A stretch of 64,000 nucleotides of DNA from contig NZ_JAUSYQ010000002.1 in NCBI RefSeq assembly GCF_030816965.1, positions 8,174,001 to 8,238,000 on the forward strand. Direction: 5' to 3'. The notes beneath the pieces were generated by a model. The model searched no databases. It saw nothing but the letters and a program-made list of their open reading frames with translations, and had not been told where the DNA came from. Each line of letters begins with the position of its first letter. Positions within the stretch are counted from its first letter, which is position 1. Positions 14,666 to 23,565 of this stretch are shown here, one piece after another. Made by a program: the position numbers and the translations under genes. This stretch comes from Streptomyces canus (GTDB lineage Bacteria > Actinomycetota > Actinomycetes > Streptomycetales > Streptomycetaceae).

Positions 14666-17239
14666 ATGGCAGTGGATCAACTCCCGGGGCGGCTGCGGGA
14701 GTTCGTGGCCTACCTGGACGGCTTGCTCGCGCGCCTGGATCAGGGCGGCGGCTGGTGCGCGGTGTTCTGGCAGCGCGACCCCGACGGTATGCAAGCCTGC
14801 CTCGACGGCCGCGAAGTGCCGCCCTGGGACGTGGTCGAGGCGCTCCTGCAGGACCTCGCCACGGAGTACGGCCCCGAGGTGGCCCACGTCGAGGCGGAGC
14901 GGGCCCGCCCCCTGCACGCCGCTGCCCAGACCGCCCACGACGCCCGCCCCGGCGGCCGGGACGCCCTCGGCGACCGCTTCGACGTCATGCTCCGCGAACA
15001 GCGCTACGCCGCGGAACGGCAGGCCGAGTTGGGCCGCCTGCTCGCCAACGCCACCACCCAGGAGGAAGCCGACGCCATCCGCCTGGACCTCGCCTGGGCC
15101 CGCGACGACCACGAGCGCGCTGTCCGCCGCTGCGCCGAACTCCAGTCCCGGATGGCCGAGTTGGACGGCCGTTCGCTCGGCGGCCGGGGCCGGGCGATCC
15201 GGCGGGGGCAGGTCGCGGACGGGGGAGTGTTCCAGGGGGCGTACGGGGACGGGGACGCCGCATCCGGGGGCACCGGGGGCGGCAGGCTTGCGGACCGCTA
15301 CGGGGGTGACGTCGCTGGGGTCGGCGGAAATGGAGCGGGCGGTACTGGGCGTGGTGGACGTGGACCGGGTGGCTACGGGGGTGAGGCTGCTGGGGCCGGC
15401 GGGGATGGAGCGGGTGGTGGACGTGGGCAGGGCGGCTACGGGGACGACGCGTCCGGGGAGAGCGGGCACGGAGCGGGCGGTGCTGGGCGTGGGCTGGGCG
15501 GCTACGGGGGTGAGGCCGCTGGGGTCGGCGGAAATGGAGCGGGCGGTACCGGGGGTGGTGGACGTGGGCTGGGCGGCTACGGGGACGACGCGTCCGGGGA
15601 GAGCGGGCACGGAGCGGGCGGTGCTGGGCGTGGGCAGGGCGGCTACGGGGGTGACGTTGCTGAGAGGGGCGGGCACGTAGCCGGTGACACCGGGGTCAGG
15701 GGGCGTGAAGCCGGCCACTACGGGGATGCCGGGACTGGATTCGGCGGCCACGAGTCGGGCGCCCGCGGAGCCGACGGCCGAAGCGCCGACTTCCCCAACA
15801 TGCCCCAGCAGCGCGACACCACGTCGACCACAGGCACCGAGGCGACCCGCGGCGGCCCCGTCGAGCAGTGGCCGGACCCCGCCGAAGCGGCCCGCTCGGG
15901 GCATGCCCCGCAGCGGTCGGCTTCTGCCGGGGTGACTGGTCCGGGGCGCGCGCCGCGGTGGTCGGGTGCTGCCGAAGAGGCTCGTCCGGGCCATGCCGTG
16001 CAGGGGTCGGCTTCTGCTGGGCTGGACGGTCCGGGGCGCGCGCCGCGCTGGTCGGGTGCTGCCGAAGCCCCTCGCTCGGGGCACGCCCCGCAGGGGTCGG
16101 CTCCCGCCGGGGAGGACGGCGCGGGGCACCCCCCGCAGGGGTCGGCTCCCGCTGAGGTGGACGGTGCGGGACGTGCCCCGCTGTGGTCGGGCTCCGCCGA
16201 TGCGGTCCGTGCGGGACGCACCCCGCCATGGTCGGCTCCCGCTGAGGTGGACAGTGCGGGCCGTGCCCCGCAGTGGTCGAGCTCCACCGAAGCGGCCCGT
16301 CCGGGATACAGCCCGCATCCCGCCGACGCAAGCCGCCCCGGCCCGCACCAGCACAGCGAGGCCGACGCGGCCCACACGACGTACGCCCCGTATCAGCAGG
16401 CGCCGCCCGCAGTCACGCGCACCGGCCGCGCACCCCGGCCCGGCGCGGAGACCCCGCAACAGCCGACCCCCGCCGCCCAACCGCCGGAGGCCCCCACCCC
16501 GACGAACAAGCGCAAGCGCCGCCGTGGCAGCGCCCGTTTCGCCGGTATGGCCGAGGAAGGCGGCGCCCCCGTCGTCGTACCCCCGGCGGCCGTCCCCGAT
16601 CTGCCCACGGGGCCCGTGTCGACGGGGCGCTCCCTCCGCGGGGCCCGTTTCGCCGGGGCCGCGGAGGAGGCGAAGGAGCGGTCGGAACAGCGGGCCGAGT
16701 CGTTGGACGCGGCTGCGCGGAGGGAGACCGCCGACACCGTCGCGACGCTGACGCGGCTGCGCGCGGAGGGCCGGACCGGTGAGGCGCACGCGCTGCTCGC
16801 CGAGGTCGCCCACTGGCCCGCCGACCGTTTTCCGCTGATCGCCGCGGAGCTTCAGCACGCCGGGCTCCGCGCCGACTGGGCGAGCCTGCTGTGGGAGGCC
16901 GCCTCGCTGCCCGCCGACCGGCTGGTGGCGGCAGCCGACGCGCTGGTCGCGGCCGGGCGGGGCGCGGACGGGGAACAGGTGCTCCGGCAGGGCGTCGCAC
17001 GGCCCGCGGGTGAGATCGGCGCCGCCGTGCTCGGGCTGGTCGCCGAGGGCCGCCGTCGCGAGGTCTCCGCGCTTCTCGACGCCTACGTCCGGGTCCGCAC
17101 CCCCGAGGAGGCCGCCCGCAGCGCCGAGCCCGGCCCGCAGACCCTCGTCCCGCTCCTGCTGGCCGCCGCGCGAGGCGTCTCGGACGAGCGGCACTGGGAC
17201 CTGGTCCACGCGCTGCGGGTCGCCGGATTCTCCGCCTGA
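14666..17239 (+). CDS. 857-residue repeat-rich protein of unknown function
   Basis: The N-terminal 180 residues are folded and partly coiled-coil (FDVMLREQRYAAERQAELGR). They include an alpha/beta opening with WCAVFWQRDPDGMQACLDGR, seen in Streptomyces proteins often mislabelled as UL36 tegument-like. Residues about 210-340 are a Gly-rich tandem repeat, alternating units around GGYGGEAAGVGGNGAGG and GGYGDDASGESGHGAGG. Residues about 405-555 are a second array built on GRAPRWSGAAE and GHAPQGSA units. The C-terminal 180 residues are alpha-helical repeats resembling helical-hairpin scaffolds (LTRLRAEGRTGEAHALLAEV). There is no signal peptide or membrane segment. It is probably an intracellular scaffold with long disordered linkers. 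RBS: GGGAGTTGAG. Confidence 0.75.
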   Translation: MAVDQLPGRLREFVAYLDGLLARLDQGGGWCAVFWQRDPDGMQACLDGREVPPWDVVEALLQDLATEYGPEVAHVEAERARPLHAAAQTAHDARPGGRDALGDRFDVMLREQRYAAERQAELGRLLANATTQEEADAIRLDLAWARDDHERAVRRCAELQSRMAELDGRSLGGRGRAIRRGQVADGGVFQGAYGDGDAASGGTGGGRLADRYGGDVAGVGGNGAGGTGRGGRGPGGYGGEAAGAGGDGAGGGRGQGGYGDDASGESGHGAGGAGRGLGGYGGEAAGVGGNGAGGTGGGGRGLGGYGDDASGESGHGAGGAGRGQGGYGGDVAERGGHVAGDTGVRGREAGHYGDAGTGFGGHESGARGADGRSADFPNMPQQRDTTSTTGTEATRGGPVEQWPDPAEAARSGHAPQRSASAGVTGPGRAPRWSGAAEEARPGHAVQGSASAGLDGPGRAPRWSGAAEAPRSGHAPQGSAPAGEDGAGHPPQGSAPAEVDGAGRAPLWSGSADAVRAGRTPPWSAPAEVDSAGRAPQWSSSTEAARPGYSPHPADASRPGPHQHSEADAAHTTYAPYQQAPPAVTRTGRAPRPGAETPQQPTPAAQPPEAPTPTNKRKRRRGSARFAGMAEEGGAPVVVPPAAVPDLPTGPVSTGRSLRGARFAGAAEEAKERSEQRAESLDAAARRETADTVATLTRLRAEGRTGEAHALLAEVAHWPADRFPLIAAELQHAGLRADWASLLWEAASLPADRLVAAADALVAAGRGADGEQVLRQGVARPAGEIGAAVLGLVAEGRRREVSALLDAYVRVRTPEEAARSAEPGPQTLVPLLLAAARGVSDERHWDLVHALRVAGFSA
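15299..15680 (+). repeat. In-frame tandem repeats, Gly-rich array
   Basis: DNA repeats of roughly 66-75 bp inside the 857-residue protein gene. Units around GGCTACGGGGGTGAG alternate with units around GGCTACGGGGACGACG. Near-identical copies occur at about 15371-15440, 15500-15575 and 15575-15660. Array length is likely to vary between strains. Confidence 0.7.
15880..16310 (+). repeat. In-frame tandem repeats, Pro/Trp-Ser array
   Basis: A second degenerate array in the same gene. Roughly 48-51-bp units encode P-G-(R/H)-A-P-(R/Q)-W-S-G/A-A-E variants, with seven to nine units depending on how divergence is scored. Confidence 0.6.
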
Positions 17240-17360
17240 CAGGTCGCCCACGACCCGCTGACCGGCCACGTCACTCCTCCACTGGAGTGTGAAACGTGAT
17301 CGACTTCGCGGGTTAACGACAATGGTCTTGGCAAGCCTCTCCAGGAGGCTTACGTTCGTC

Positions 17361-17390
17361 CCTCTACGGCTACATCTACGGGCGTAGAGG
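17361..17390. promoter_or_regulatory. Inverted repeat CCTCTACG-N14-CGTAGAGG
   Basis: Perfect 8-bp arms at 17361-17368 and 17383-17390, with a further CTACGG in the spacer, 28 bp upstream of the first amidase gene. It is a plausible operator for the PucR-type regulator encoded in the cluster. Confidence 0.45.
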
Positions 17391-17418
17391 CTCTGACGTC
17401 CCGCCGAAGGAGCAGCTC

Positions 17419-18261
17419 ATGGCCAACGTCGTACGTGCCGCTCTGGTCCAGGCCACCTGGACCGGCGACACCGAGTCCATGGTGGCGAAACACGAGGAGC
17501 ACGCCCGCGAGGCGGCCCGACAGGGCGCGAAGATCATCGGGTTCCAGGAAGTGTTCAACGCCCCCTACTTCTGCCAGGTCCAGGAACCGGAGCACTACCG
17601 CTGGGCCGAGCCGGTGCCCGACGGCCCCACCACGAGTCGTATGCAGGAACTCGCCCGCGAGACCGGCATGGTGATCGTCGTGCCGGTGTTCGAGGTCGAG
17701 CAGTCCGGCTTCTACTACAACACCGCGGTCGTGATCGACGCCGACGGCAGCGTCCTCGGCAAGTACCGCAAGCACCACATCCCGCAGGTCAAGGGCTTCT
17801 GGGAGAAGTACTACTTCAAGCCCGGCAACCTCGGCTGGCCGGTCTTCGACACGGCCGTCGGCAAGGTCGGCGTCTACATCTGCTACGACCGCCACTTCCC
17901 GGAGGGCTGGCGGCAGCTGGGCCTGAACGGCGCCCAGCTCGTCTACAACCCGTCCGCCACGCACCGCGGACTCTCCTCCCACCTGTGGCGCCTGGAGCAG
18001 CCCGCGGCCGCCGTCGCCAACGAGTACTTCGTCGCCGCGATCAACCGGGTCGGCGTCGAGGAGTACGGCGACAACGACTTCTACGGAACGTCGTACTTCG
18101 TCGACCCGCGCGGTCAGTTCGTCGGGGACACGGCGAGCGACAAGGAGGAGGAACTGGTCGTCCGCGACCTGGACTTCGACCTCGTCGACGAAGTGCGGCA
18201 GCAGTGGGCGTTCTACCGCGACCGCCGCCCCGACGCCTACGAAGGGCTGGTGCAGCCGTGA
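17419..18261 (+). CDS. Nitrilase-fold amidohydrolase, beta-ureidopropionase type (copy 1)
   Basis: A 280-residue C-N hydrolase with the Glu-Lys-Cys triad: GFQEVFNAPYF (Glu), YRKHHIPQ (Lys) and YICYDRHFPEG (Cys, about residue 157). The sequence and the neighbouring dihydropyrimidinase suggest it hydrolyses N-carbamoyl-beta-alanine or a related carbamoyl amino acid, releasing ammonia and CO2. The RBS GAAGGAG lies 7 nt before the ATG at 17419. Its TGA overlaps the GTG of the aminotransferase gene (GTGA), so the two are translationally coupled. A close paralogue of identical length lies at 21277. The two match over most motifs, pointing to duplication within the cluster. Confidence 0.88.
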   Translation: MANVVRAALVQATWTGDTESMVAKHEEHAREAARQGAKIIGFQEVFNAPYFCQVQEPEHYRWAEPVPDGPTTSRMQELARETGMVIVVPVFEVEQSGFYYNTAVVIDADGSVLGKYRKHHIPQVKGFWEKYYFKPGNLGWPVFDTAVGKVGVYICYDRHFPEGWRQLGLNGAQLVYNPSATHRGLSSHLWRLEQPAAAVANEYFVAAINRVGVEEYGDNDFYGTSYFVDPRGQFVGDTASDKEEELVVRDLDFDLVDEVRQQWAFYRDRRPDAYEGLVQP

Positions 18262-19547
18262 CCGAGGACCTGCTGGGACGTCACCGTGCCGTCCTGCCTG
18301 ACTGGCTCGCCCTCTACTACGAGGACCCTCTGGAGATCACACACGGCGAGGGCCGGTACGTGTGGGACGCCGAGGGCAACAAGTACCTCGACTTCTTCGG
18401 CGGCATCCTGACCACGATGACCGCGCACGCCCTGCCCGAGATCACCAAGGCGGTGAGCGAACAGGCCGGGCGGATCATCCACTCGTCGACCCTGTACCTG
18501 AACCGGCCGATGGTCGAACTCGCCGAGCGCATCGCCCAGTTGTCCGACATCCCGGACGCCCGCGTCTTCTTCACCACGTCCGGCACCGAGGCCAACGACA
18601 CCGCCCTGCTGCTCGCCACGACCTACCGCCGCAGCAACACCATCCTGGCGATGCGCAACAGCTACCACGGCCGCTCCTTCAGCGCGGTCGGCATCACCGG
18701 CAACCGCGGCTGGTCACCCACCTCGCTGTCCCCGCTGCAGACGCTGTACGTCCACGGAGGCGTGCGCACCCGCGGCCCGTACGCCTCCCTCGGCGACGAC
18801 GACTTCACCGCGGCCTGCGTCGACGACCTCAAGGACCTGCTCGGCCACACCCGCCCGCCCGCCGCCCTGATCGCCGAACCGATCCAGGGTGTCGGCGGCT
18901 TCACCTCCCCGCCCGACGGCCTCTACGCGGCCTTCCGCGAGGTGCTCGACGAGCACGGCATCCTGTGGATCGCCGACGAGGTGCAGACCGGCTGGGGCCG
19001 CACCGGCGACCACTTCTGGGGCTGGCAGGCGCACGGGCAGTCCGGCCCGCCGGACATCCTCACCTTCGCCAAGGGCATCGGCAACGGCATGTCCATCGGC
19101 GGGGTGGTGGCCCGCGCCGAGATCATGAACTGCCTGGACTCCAACAGCATTTCGACGTTCGGCGGTACCCAGATCACCATGGCGGCCGGCCTCGCGAACC
19201 TGACGTATCTCCTGGAACACGACCTGCAGGGCAACGCCCGGCGCGTCGGCGGGCTGCTGATCGAGCGGCTGCGGGCCGTCGCGGCGCAGGTCCCGGGCGT
19301 ACGGGAGGTGCGCGGGCGCGGGCTGATGCTCGGCGTCGAGCTGGTGAAGCCCGGCACCGACGAGGCCGACCCGCAGGCCGCGTCCGCCGTGCTGGAGGCG
19401 GCCCGCGCCGAGGGGCTGCTCCTCGGCAAGGGCGGCGGGCACAACACCAGCGCCCTGCGGATCGCCCCGCCCCTGTCCCTGACCGTCGCGGAGGCCGAAG
19501 AGGGCGCCGCGATCCTCGAACACGCTCTGAGGAGCACCATCCAGTAG
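18258..19547 (+). CDS. PLP-dependent class III aminotransferase
   Basis: A 429-residue fold-type I, class III transaminase. It shows FFTTSGTEANDTALLLA (phosphate-binding Gly-Thr), NSYHGRS, IADEVQTGWGRTG (Asp to the PLP nitrogen) and LTFAKGIGNG (Schiff-base Lys). In this context it probably transaminates beta-alanine or beta-aminoisobutyrate from pyrimidine breakdown to the semialdehyde, with pyruvate, glyoxylate or 2-oxoglutarate as acceptor. GTG at 18258 overlaps the upstream amidase stop by 4 bp. The regulator gene follows after 23 bp. Alanine-glyoxylate-type specificity is an alternative. Confidence 0.87.
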   Translation: MTEDLLGRHRAVLPDWLALYYEDPLEITHGEGRYVWDAEGNKYLDFFGGILTTMTAHALPEITKAVSEQAGRIIHSSTLYLNRPMVELAERIAQLSDIPDARVFFTTSGTEANDTALLLATTYRRSNTILAMRNSYHGRSFSAVGITGNRGWSPTSLSPLQTLYVHGGVRTRGPYASLGDDDFTAACVDDLKDLLGHTRPPAALIAEPIQGVGGFTSPPDGLYAAFREVLDEHGILWIADEVQTGWGRTGDHFWGWQAHGQSGPPDILTFAKGIGNGMSIGGVVARAEIMNCLDSNSISTFGGTQITMAAGLANLTYLLEHDLQGNARRVGGLLIERLRAVAAQVPGVREVRGRGLMLGVELVKPGTDEADPQAASAVLEAARAEGLLLGKGGGHNTSALRIAPPLSLTVAEAEEGAAILEHALRSTIQ

Positions 19548-19570
19548 GTCCACAGCAAGGGAACACCGAC

Positions 19571-21121
19571 ATGAGCACCACCTTGGAGCCCCTGGAGTCC
19601 TTGGCGCCGACCCTGTCGGTCCGTCAGGTCCTCATGCTGGAACGGGTCCTCGCCGGGGAGCCCGAGGTGGTGGCCGGTGCCGGACAGCTCGACCGGGCCG
19701 TGCGCTGGGTGCACGTCGCGGAGGCCGCCGACGTCGGCGTGATGCTCAGCGGCGGCGAGATGGTCCTCACCACCGGTGTGCTGCTCGCCGGGGACGACGA
19801 CAAGCAGGCCGAGTACATCCGGTCCCTGCACCGCGCGGAGGCCGCGGCCGTGGTCCTCGGACTCGGCCGCGCCTTCCCGTCCCCGCCGGATGTGATGCGC
19901 CGGGCCGCCGAGCGGTGCGGGCTGCCCATGGTCGTCCTGCACCGGCCCTTCCCCTTCGCCGAGTTGACGGAGGAGGTCCAAGCCCGGCTCGTGCGGCGGA
20001 AGTTCGCCGCCGTCAGCATGTCCGAGGCCGTCCGCACCGCCCTCACCGGACTCATCACCGCGGGCGCCCCGCTCCAGCGGATGCTGGACGAGATCGCCCA
20101 CCACAGCGGCTGTCCCGTCGTCGTCACCAACCTCGCCCACCGCGTCCTCGCCACCGCGGGGGAGCGCTCCGCGGTGGACGACGTGCTGCGCGACTGGGAA
20201 CGCATCGCCCGCCAGGCCGGCGGCAGCGAGGGCGACGGCTGGATCCGCGCCGAACTGGGCGGGCGCGGGGAGCGCTGGGGTCAGATCATGCTGTGCGGCT
20301 ACCGGGGTGACACCGCCACCGGGCGGCTGCTCGCCGACCGTGCCGCCGAGGCCCTCGTCCTGCACCGCATGCTGGGCGGCACCTCCGCCCACACCTGGGA
20401 GGAGCAGTCCGCGCAGAGCCTGCTGACCGACCTGGTCAGCGGGGTCGTACCGGCGAGGCAGCTACTGCCCCGCGCGCGGGCGGCCGGACTGCCGGTCAAC
20501 CGGCGCACCTTCGTACCGCTCGTCGTCCGGGACGGTGATCCGGCCGAACTCGACCGGGTGCTACGCCTGTTGGGCTTGCCCGGCATCGTCGCCGAGCTCG
20601 CCGACGGGGCCACCGCCGTACTGCTGAGCCTGGCCCGGGACCAGGACGCCACGGTGCTCACGGCGAACTTCGCGGCCCGGCTGTCGCGGACGGTCGTGGC
20701 GGCAGCGGATCCCAGGACCGCCTGGGACGACGTTCCCGCCGGTATGCGTGAGGCCCGGCATGTCGCGGAAGCCGTCGCCTCGGGGGTCCTCGATCTCCCG
20801 CCTGTGGTCCGCCTCAAGGACGTCCATCTGCGCGGTCTGGTCCGGCTGTTGCGCGACGACCCGCACGTCCAGTCCTTCGCCGAACGCGAGCTGGACGGGC
20901 TGCTGTGCGGGGCGGGAGAGGATCTGCTGGCGGTGCTGCGCACCTATCTCGCCACCGGCCGCAACAAGTCCCGCACCGCCCAGCTCCACCACGTCTCCCG
21001 CCCCGCGCTCTACCGGCGGCTGGAAGCGATACAGGGCCGGCTCGGCGTCGACCTCGACGACTTCGAACAGGCGGCCTCGGTGCACATCGCGCTTCTCGCA
21101 CACGACGCGCAACAGGGCTGA
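19571..21121 (+). CDS. PucR-family transcriptional regulator
   Basis: A 516-residue regulator with an N-terminal PucR domain (SVRQVLMLERVLAGEPEVV, about residues 16-140), a GGDEF-like/CdaR-type middle, and a C-terminal PucR HTH_30 domain: LLAVLRTYLATGRNKSRTA followed by LHHVSRPALYRRLEAIQ. PucR proteins respond to purine or pyrimidine catabolic intermediates. Here it most likely controls the amidase, aminotransferase and dihydropyrimidinase genes. It is transcribed with the aminotransferase and is followed by a repeat-containing promoter region at 21119-21214, probably a target. The ATG at 19571 follows a weak AAGGGAA site. Confidence 0.87.
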   Translation: MSTTLEPLESLAPTLSVRQVLMLERVLAGEPEVVAGAGQLDRAVRWVHVAEAADVGVMLSGGEMVLTTGVLLAGDDDKQAEYIRSLHRAEAAAVVLGLGRAFPSPPDVMRRAAERCGLPMVVLHRPFPFAELTEEVQARLVRRKFAAVSMSEAVRTALTGLITAGAPLQRMLDEIAHHSGCPVVVTNLAHRVLATAGERSAVDDVLRDWERIARQAGGSEGDGWIRAELGGRGERWGQIMLCGYRGDTATGRLLADRAAEALVLHRMLGGTSAHTWEEQSAQSLLTDLVSGVVPARQLLPRARAAGLPVNRRTFVPLVVRDGDPAELDRVLRLLGLPGIVAELADGATAVLLSLARDQDATVLTANFAARLSRTVVAAADPRTAWDDVPAGMREARHVAEAVASGVLDLPPVVRLKDVHLRGLVRLLRDDPHVQSFAERELDGLLCGAGEDLLAVLRTYLATGRNKSRTAQLHHVSRPALYRRLEAIQGRLGVDLDDFEQAASVHIALLAHDAQQG

Positions 21122-21214
21122 AACATGCCACGACCTGGGAAAACGGCGGTGAAACATGGGCTCACGACAGGGTGACACCGTGACACGCCCAAGGTCCGCA
21201 GACGTGACACCGTG
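21119..21214. promoter_or_regulatory. Two pairs of direct repeats upstream of amidase copy 2
   Basis: TGAAACATG occurs at 21119-21127 and 21150-21158 (31 bp apart). GTGACACCGTG occurs at 21172-21182 and 21204-21214 (32 bp apart). Spacing of three helical turns would place two regulator units on one DNA face. The region lies directly after the PucR gene and before the second amidase gene. Confidence 0.45.
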
Positions 21215-21276
21215 CAACTCAAAGCCGGTTTTCGGACTTCCTAGTCTTCTCGCACACCGAGTGACCGGAGGTCCCG

Positions 21277-22119
21277 ATGAGCAGAGTGATTCGTGCCGCC
21301 CTCTTCCAGACCGCGTGGACGGGCGACAAGGAGTCGATGATCCAGGTACACGAGCAGGCGGCCCGGGACGCGGCCGCGCAGGGTGCTCAGGTCCTGTGCT
21401 TCCAGGAGCTGTTCTACGGACCGTACTTCTGCCAGGTCCAGGACAAGGCGTTCTACGAGTACGCCGAGCAGATTCCGGACGGCCCGATCGTCAAGCGATT
21501 CCAGGCGCTGGCCAAGGAACTGGGCATCGTCCTCATCCTGCCGATGTACGAGGAGGAGCAGCCCGGCGTCCTCTACAACACCGCCGCCGTGATCGATGCG
21601 GACGGCTCGTACCTCGGCAAGTACCGCAAGCACCACATACCCCAAGTGCCGGGATTCTGGGAGAAGTTCTACTTCCGCCCCGGCAACCTCGGCTGGCCGA
21701 TCTTCGACACCAAGGTCGGGAGGATCGGTGTGTACATCTGCTACGACCGCCACTTCCCCGAGGGCTGGCGGGCGTTGGGCCTGGCCGGCGCAGAGATCGT
21801 CTTCAACCCGTCGGCCACCTCGCGCGGTCTGTCCGCCTATCTGTGGCAGCTGGAGCAGCCGGCCGCGGCCGTCGCCAACGAGTACTTCGTCGGCGCCATC
21901 AACCGGGTGGGCGTCGAGGAGCTGGGCGACAACGACTTCTACGGAACGACGTACTTCGTCGACCCGGAAGCCCAGTTCGTCGGCGAGGTGGCGAGCGACA
22001 AGGAGACCGAACTGGTCGTCCGGGACCTGGACATGGCCAAGCTGCGGGAAGTCCGCGACCGCTGGCAGTTCTACCGCGACCGCCGTCCGGACGCCTACCC
22101 CCCGCTGACCGCACCCTGA
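21277..22119 (+). CDS. Nitrilase-fold amidohydrolase, beta-ureidopropionase type (copy 2)
   Basis: A 280-residue paralogue of the enzyme at 17419, with the same triad: CFQELFYGPYF (Glu), YRKHHIPQ (Lys) and YICYDRHFPEG (Cys). The start ATG follows GGAGG 7 nt upstream. It is directly followed (31 bp) by the dihydropyrimidinase gene. This copy is therefore the better candidate for the third step of reductive pyrimidine degradation, hydrolysis of N-carbamoyl-beta-alanine. Differences from copy 1 cluster in the first 80 residues (residues 25-75) and in the loop after the catalytic Cys, where substrate specificity is usually set. Confidence 0.88.
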   Translation: MSRVIRAALFQTAWTGDKESMIQVHEQAARDAAAQGAQVLCFQELFYGPYFCQVQDKAFYEYAEQIPDGPIVKRFQALAKELGIVLILPMYEEEQPGVLYNTAAVIDADGSYLGKYRKHHIPQVPGFWEKFYFRPGNLGWPIFDTKVGRIGVYICYDRHFPEGWRALGLAGAEIVFNPSATSRGLSAYLWQLEQPAAAVANEYFVGAINRVGVEELGDNDFYGTTYFVDPEAQFVGEVASDKETELVVRDLDMAKLREVRDRWQFYRDRRPDAYPPLTAP

Positions 22120-22150
22120 CCGAACCGTCCACTCTGGCAGGAGAGGGAAC

Positions 22151-23554
22151 ATGAGCAGCCGTACCGTCATCCGCGGTGGCCTCGTCATCACCGCGTCCGA
22201 CGAGATCCACGCCGACGTGCTGATCGAGGACGGCCGCATCGCCGCCCTCGCCGCCTCGGGCACCTCGGCAGCCGAGTCGTTCACAGCCGACCGGACCATC
22301 GACGCCACCGGGAAGTACGTCATCCCCGGTGGCGTCGACGCCCACACCCACATGGAGCTGCCGTTCGGCGGCACCTTCGCCTCCGACACCTTCGAGACCG
22401 GCACCCGGGCCGCCGCCTGGGGCGGTACGACCACCATCGTCGACTTCGCCGTGCAGAGCGTCGGCCACACCCTGCGCGAGGGCCTGGACGCCTGGCACGC
22501 CAAGGCCGAGGGCAACTGCGCCATCGACTACGGCTTCCACATGATCGTCTCCGATGTGAACCAGGAGACGCTCAAGGAGATGGACCTGCTGGTGGAGGAG
22601 GGGGTCACCTCCTTCAAGCAGTTCATGGCCTACCCCGGCGTCTTCTACTCCGACGACGGCCAGATCCTGCGCGCCATGCAGCGCTCCGCCGAGAACGGCG
22701 GCCTGATCATGATGCACGCCGAGAACGGCATCGCGATCGACGTGCTGGTCGAGCAGGCGCTGGCGCGCGGCGAGACCGACCCCCGCTACCACGGCGAGGT
22801 ACGCAAGGCCCTCCTCGAGGCCGAGGCCACCCACCGTGCCATCAAGCTCGCGCAGGTCGCCGGCGCGCCCCTGTACGTCGTGCACGTCTCGGCCATGGAG
22901 GCAGTGGCCGAGCTGGCCCGCGCGCGCGACGAGGGGCTCAACGTCTTCGGCGAGACCTGCCCGCAGTATCTGTTCCTGTCGACGGACAACCTCGCGGAGC
23001 CGGACTTCGAGGGCTCGAAGTACGTGTGCTCAACTCCCTTGAGGCCGAAGGAACACCAGGCCAAGCTCTGGCAGGGGCTGCGCACCAACGACCTCCAGGT
23101 CGTCTCCACCGACCACTGCCCCTTCTGCTTCGTGGGCCAGAAGGAGCTCGGCCGCGGCGACTTCTCGAAGATCCCCAACGGCCTCCCCGGCGTCGAGAAC
23201 CGCATGGACCTGCTCCACCAGGCCGTCGTCGACGGACACATCTCGCGCCGCCGCTGGATCGAGATCGCCTGCGCCACCCCGGCCCGGATGTTCGGCATGT
23301 ACCCGAAGAAGGGGACCATCGCCCCGGGCGCCGACGCCGACGTCGTCATCTACGACCCGCACGCCGAGCAGATCATCTCCGCCGAGACCCACCACATGAA
23401 CGTCGACTACTCGGCGTACGAAGGAAAGCGACTCACGGGCCGCGTCGAGACGGTCCTCTCGCGCGGCGAACTCGTCATCACCGAGCGGGAGTACACCGGG
23501 CACGCCGGGCACGGCACCTACACCCCCCGCTCCACCTGTCAGTACCTCAACTAG
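22151..23554 (+). CDS. hydA: Dihydropyrimidinase / hydantoinase
   Basis: A 467-residue cyclic amidohydrolase that opens dihydrouracil, dihydrothymine or hydantoins to N-carbamoyl amino acids. The metal site is complete: GVDAHTHMELPF (two His), TSFKQFMAYPG (the Lys that is carbamylated), MHAENG, VVHVSAMEA and STDHCPF (Asp). The RBS GGAGAGG is 7 nt upstream of the ATG at 22151. It sits between the second amidase and the F420-type oxidoreductase, with 31- and 11-bp gaps, so all three are very likely one transcript. The length matches characterised bacterial dihydropyrimidinases (about 460-480). Confidence 0.93.
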   Translation: MSSRTVIRGGLVITASDEIHADVLIEDGRIAALAASGTSAAESFTADRTIDATGKYVIPGGVDAHTHMELPFGGTFASDTFETGTRAAAWGGTTTIVDFAVQSVGHTLREGLDAWHAKAEGNCAIDYGFHMIVSDVNQETLKEMDLLVEEGVTSFKQFMAYPGVFYSDDGQILRAMQRSAENGGLIMMHAENGIAIDVLVEQALARGETDPRYHGEVRKALLEAEATHRAIKLAQVAGAPLYVVHVSAMEAVAELARARDEGLNVFGETCPQYLFLSTDNLAEPDFEGSKYVCSTPLRPKEHQAKLWQGLRTNDLQVVSTDHCPFCFVGQKELGRGDFSKIPNGLPGVENRMDLLHQAVVDGHISRRRWIEIACATPARMFGMYPKKGTIAPGADADVVIYDPHAEQIISAETHHMNVDYSAYEGKRLTGRVETVLSRGELVITEREYTGHAGHGTYTPRSTCQYLN

Positions 23555-23565
23555 GAGTGGCGCAC

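Noticed and set aside
14627..17269. An 880-residue open frame on the minus strand opposite the repeat-rich protein gene
   Set aside because: It exists because the repetitive G/C-biased codons of the plus-strand gene leave the antisense frame open. Its Arg/Pro/Gly-rich translation has no natural domain pattern and no ribosome site, while the plus strand has clear folded terminal domains.
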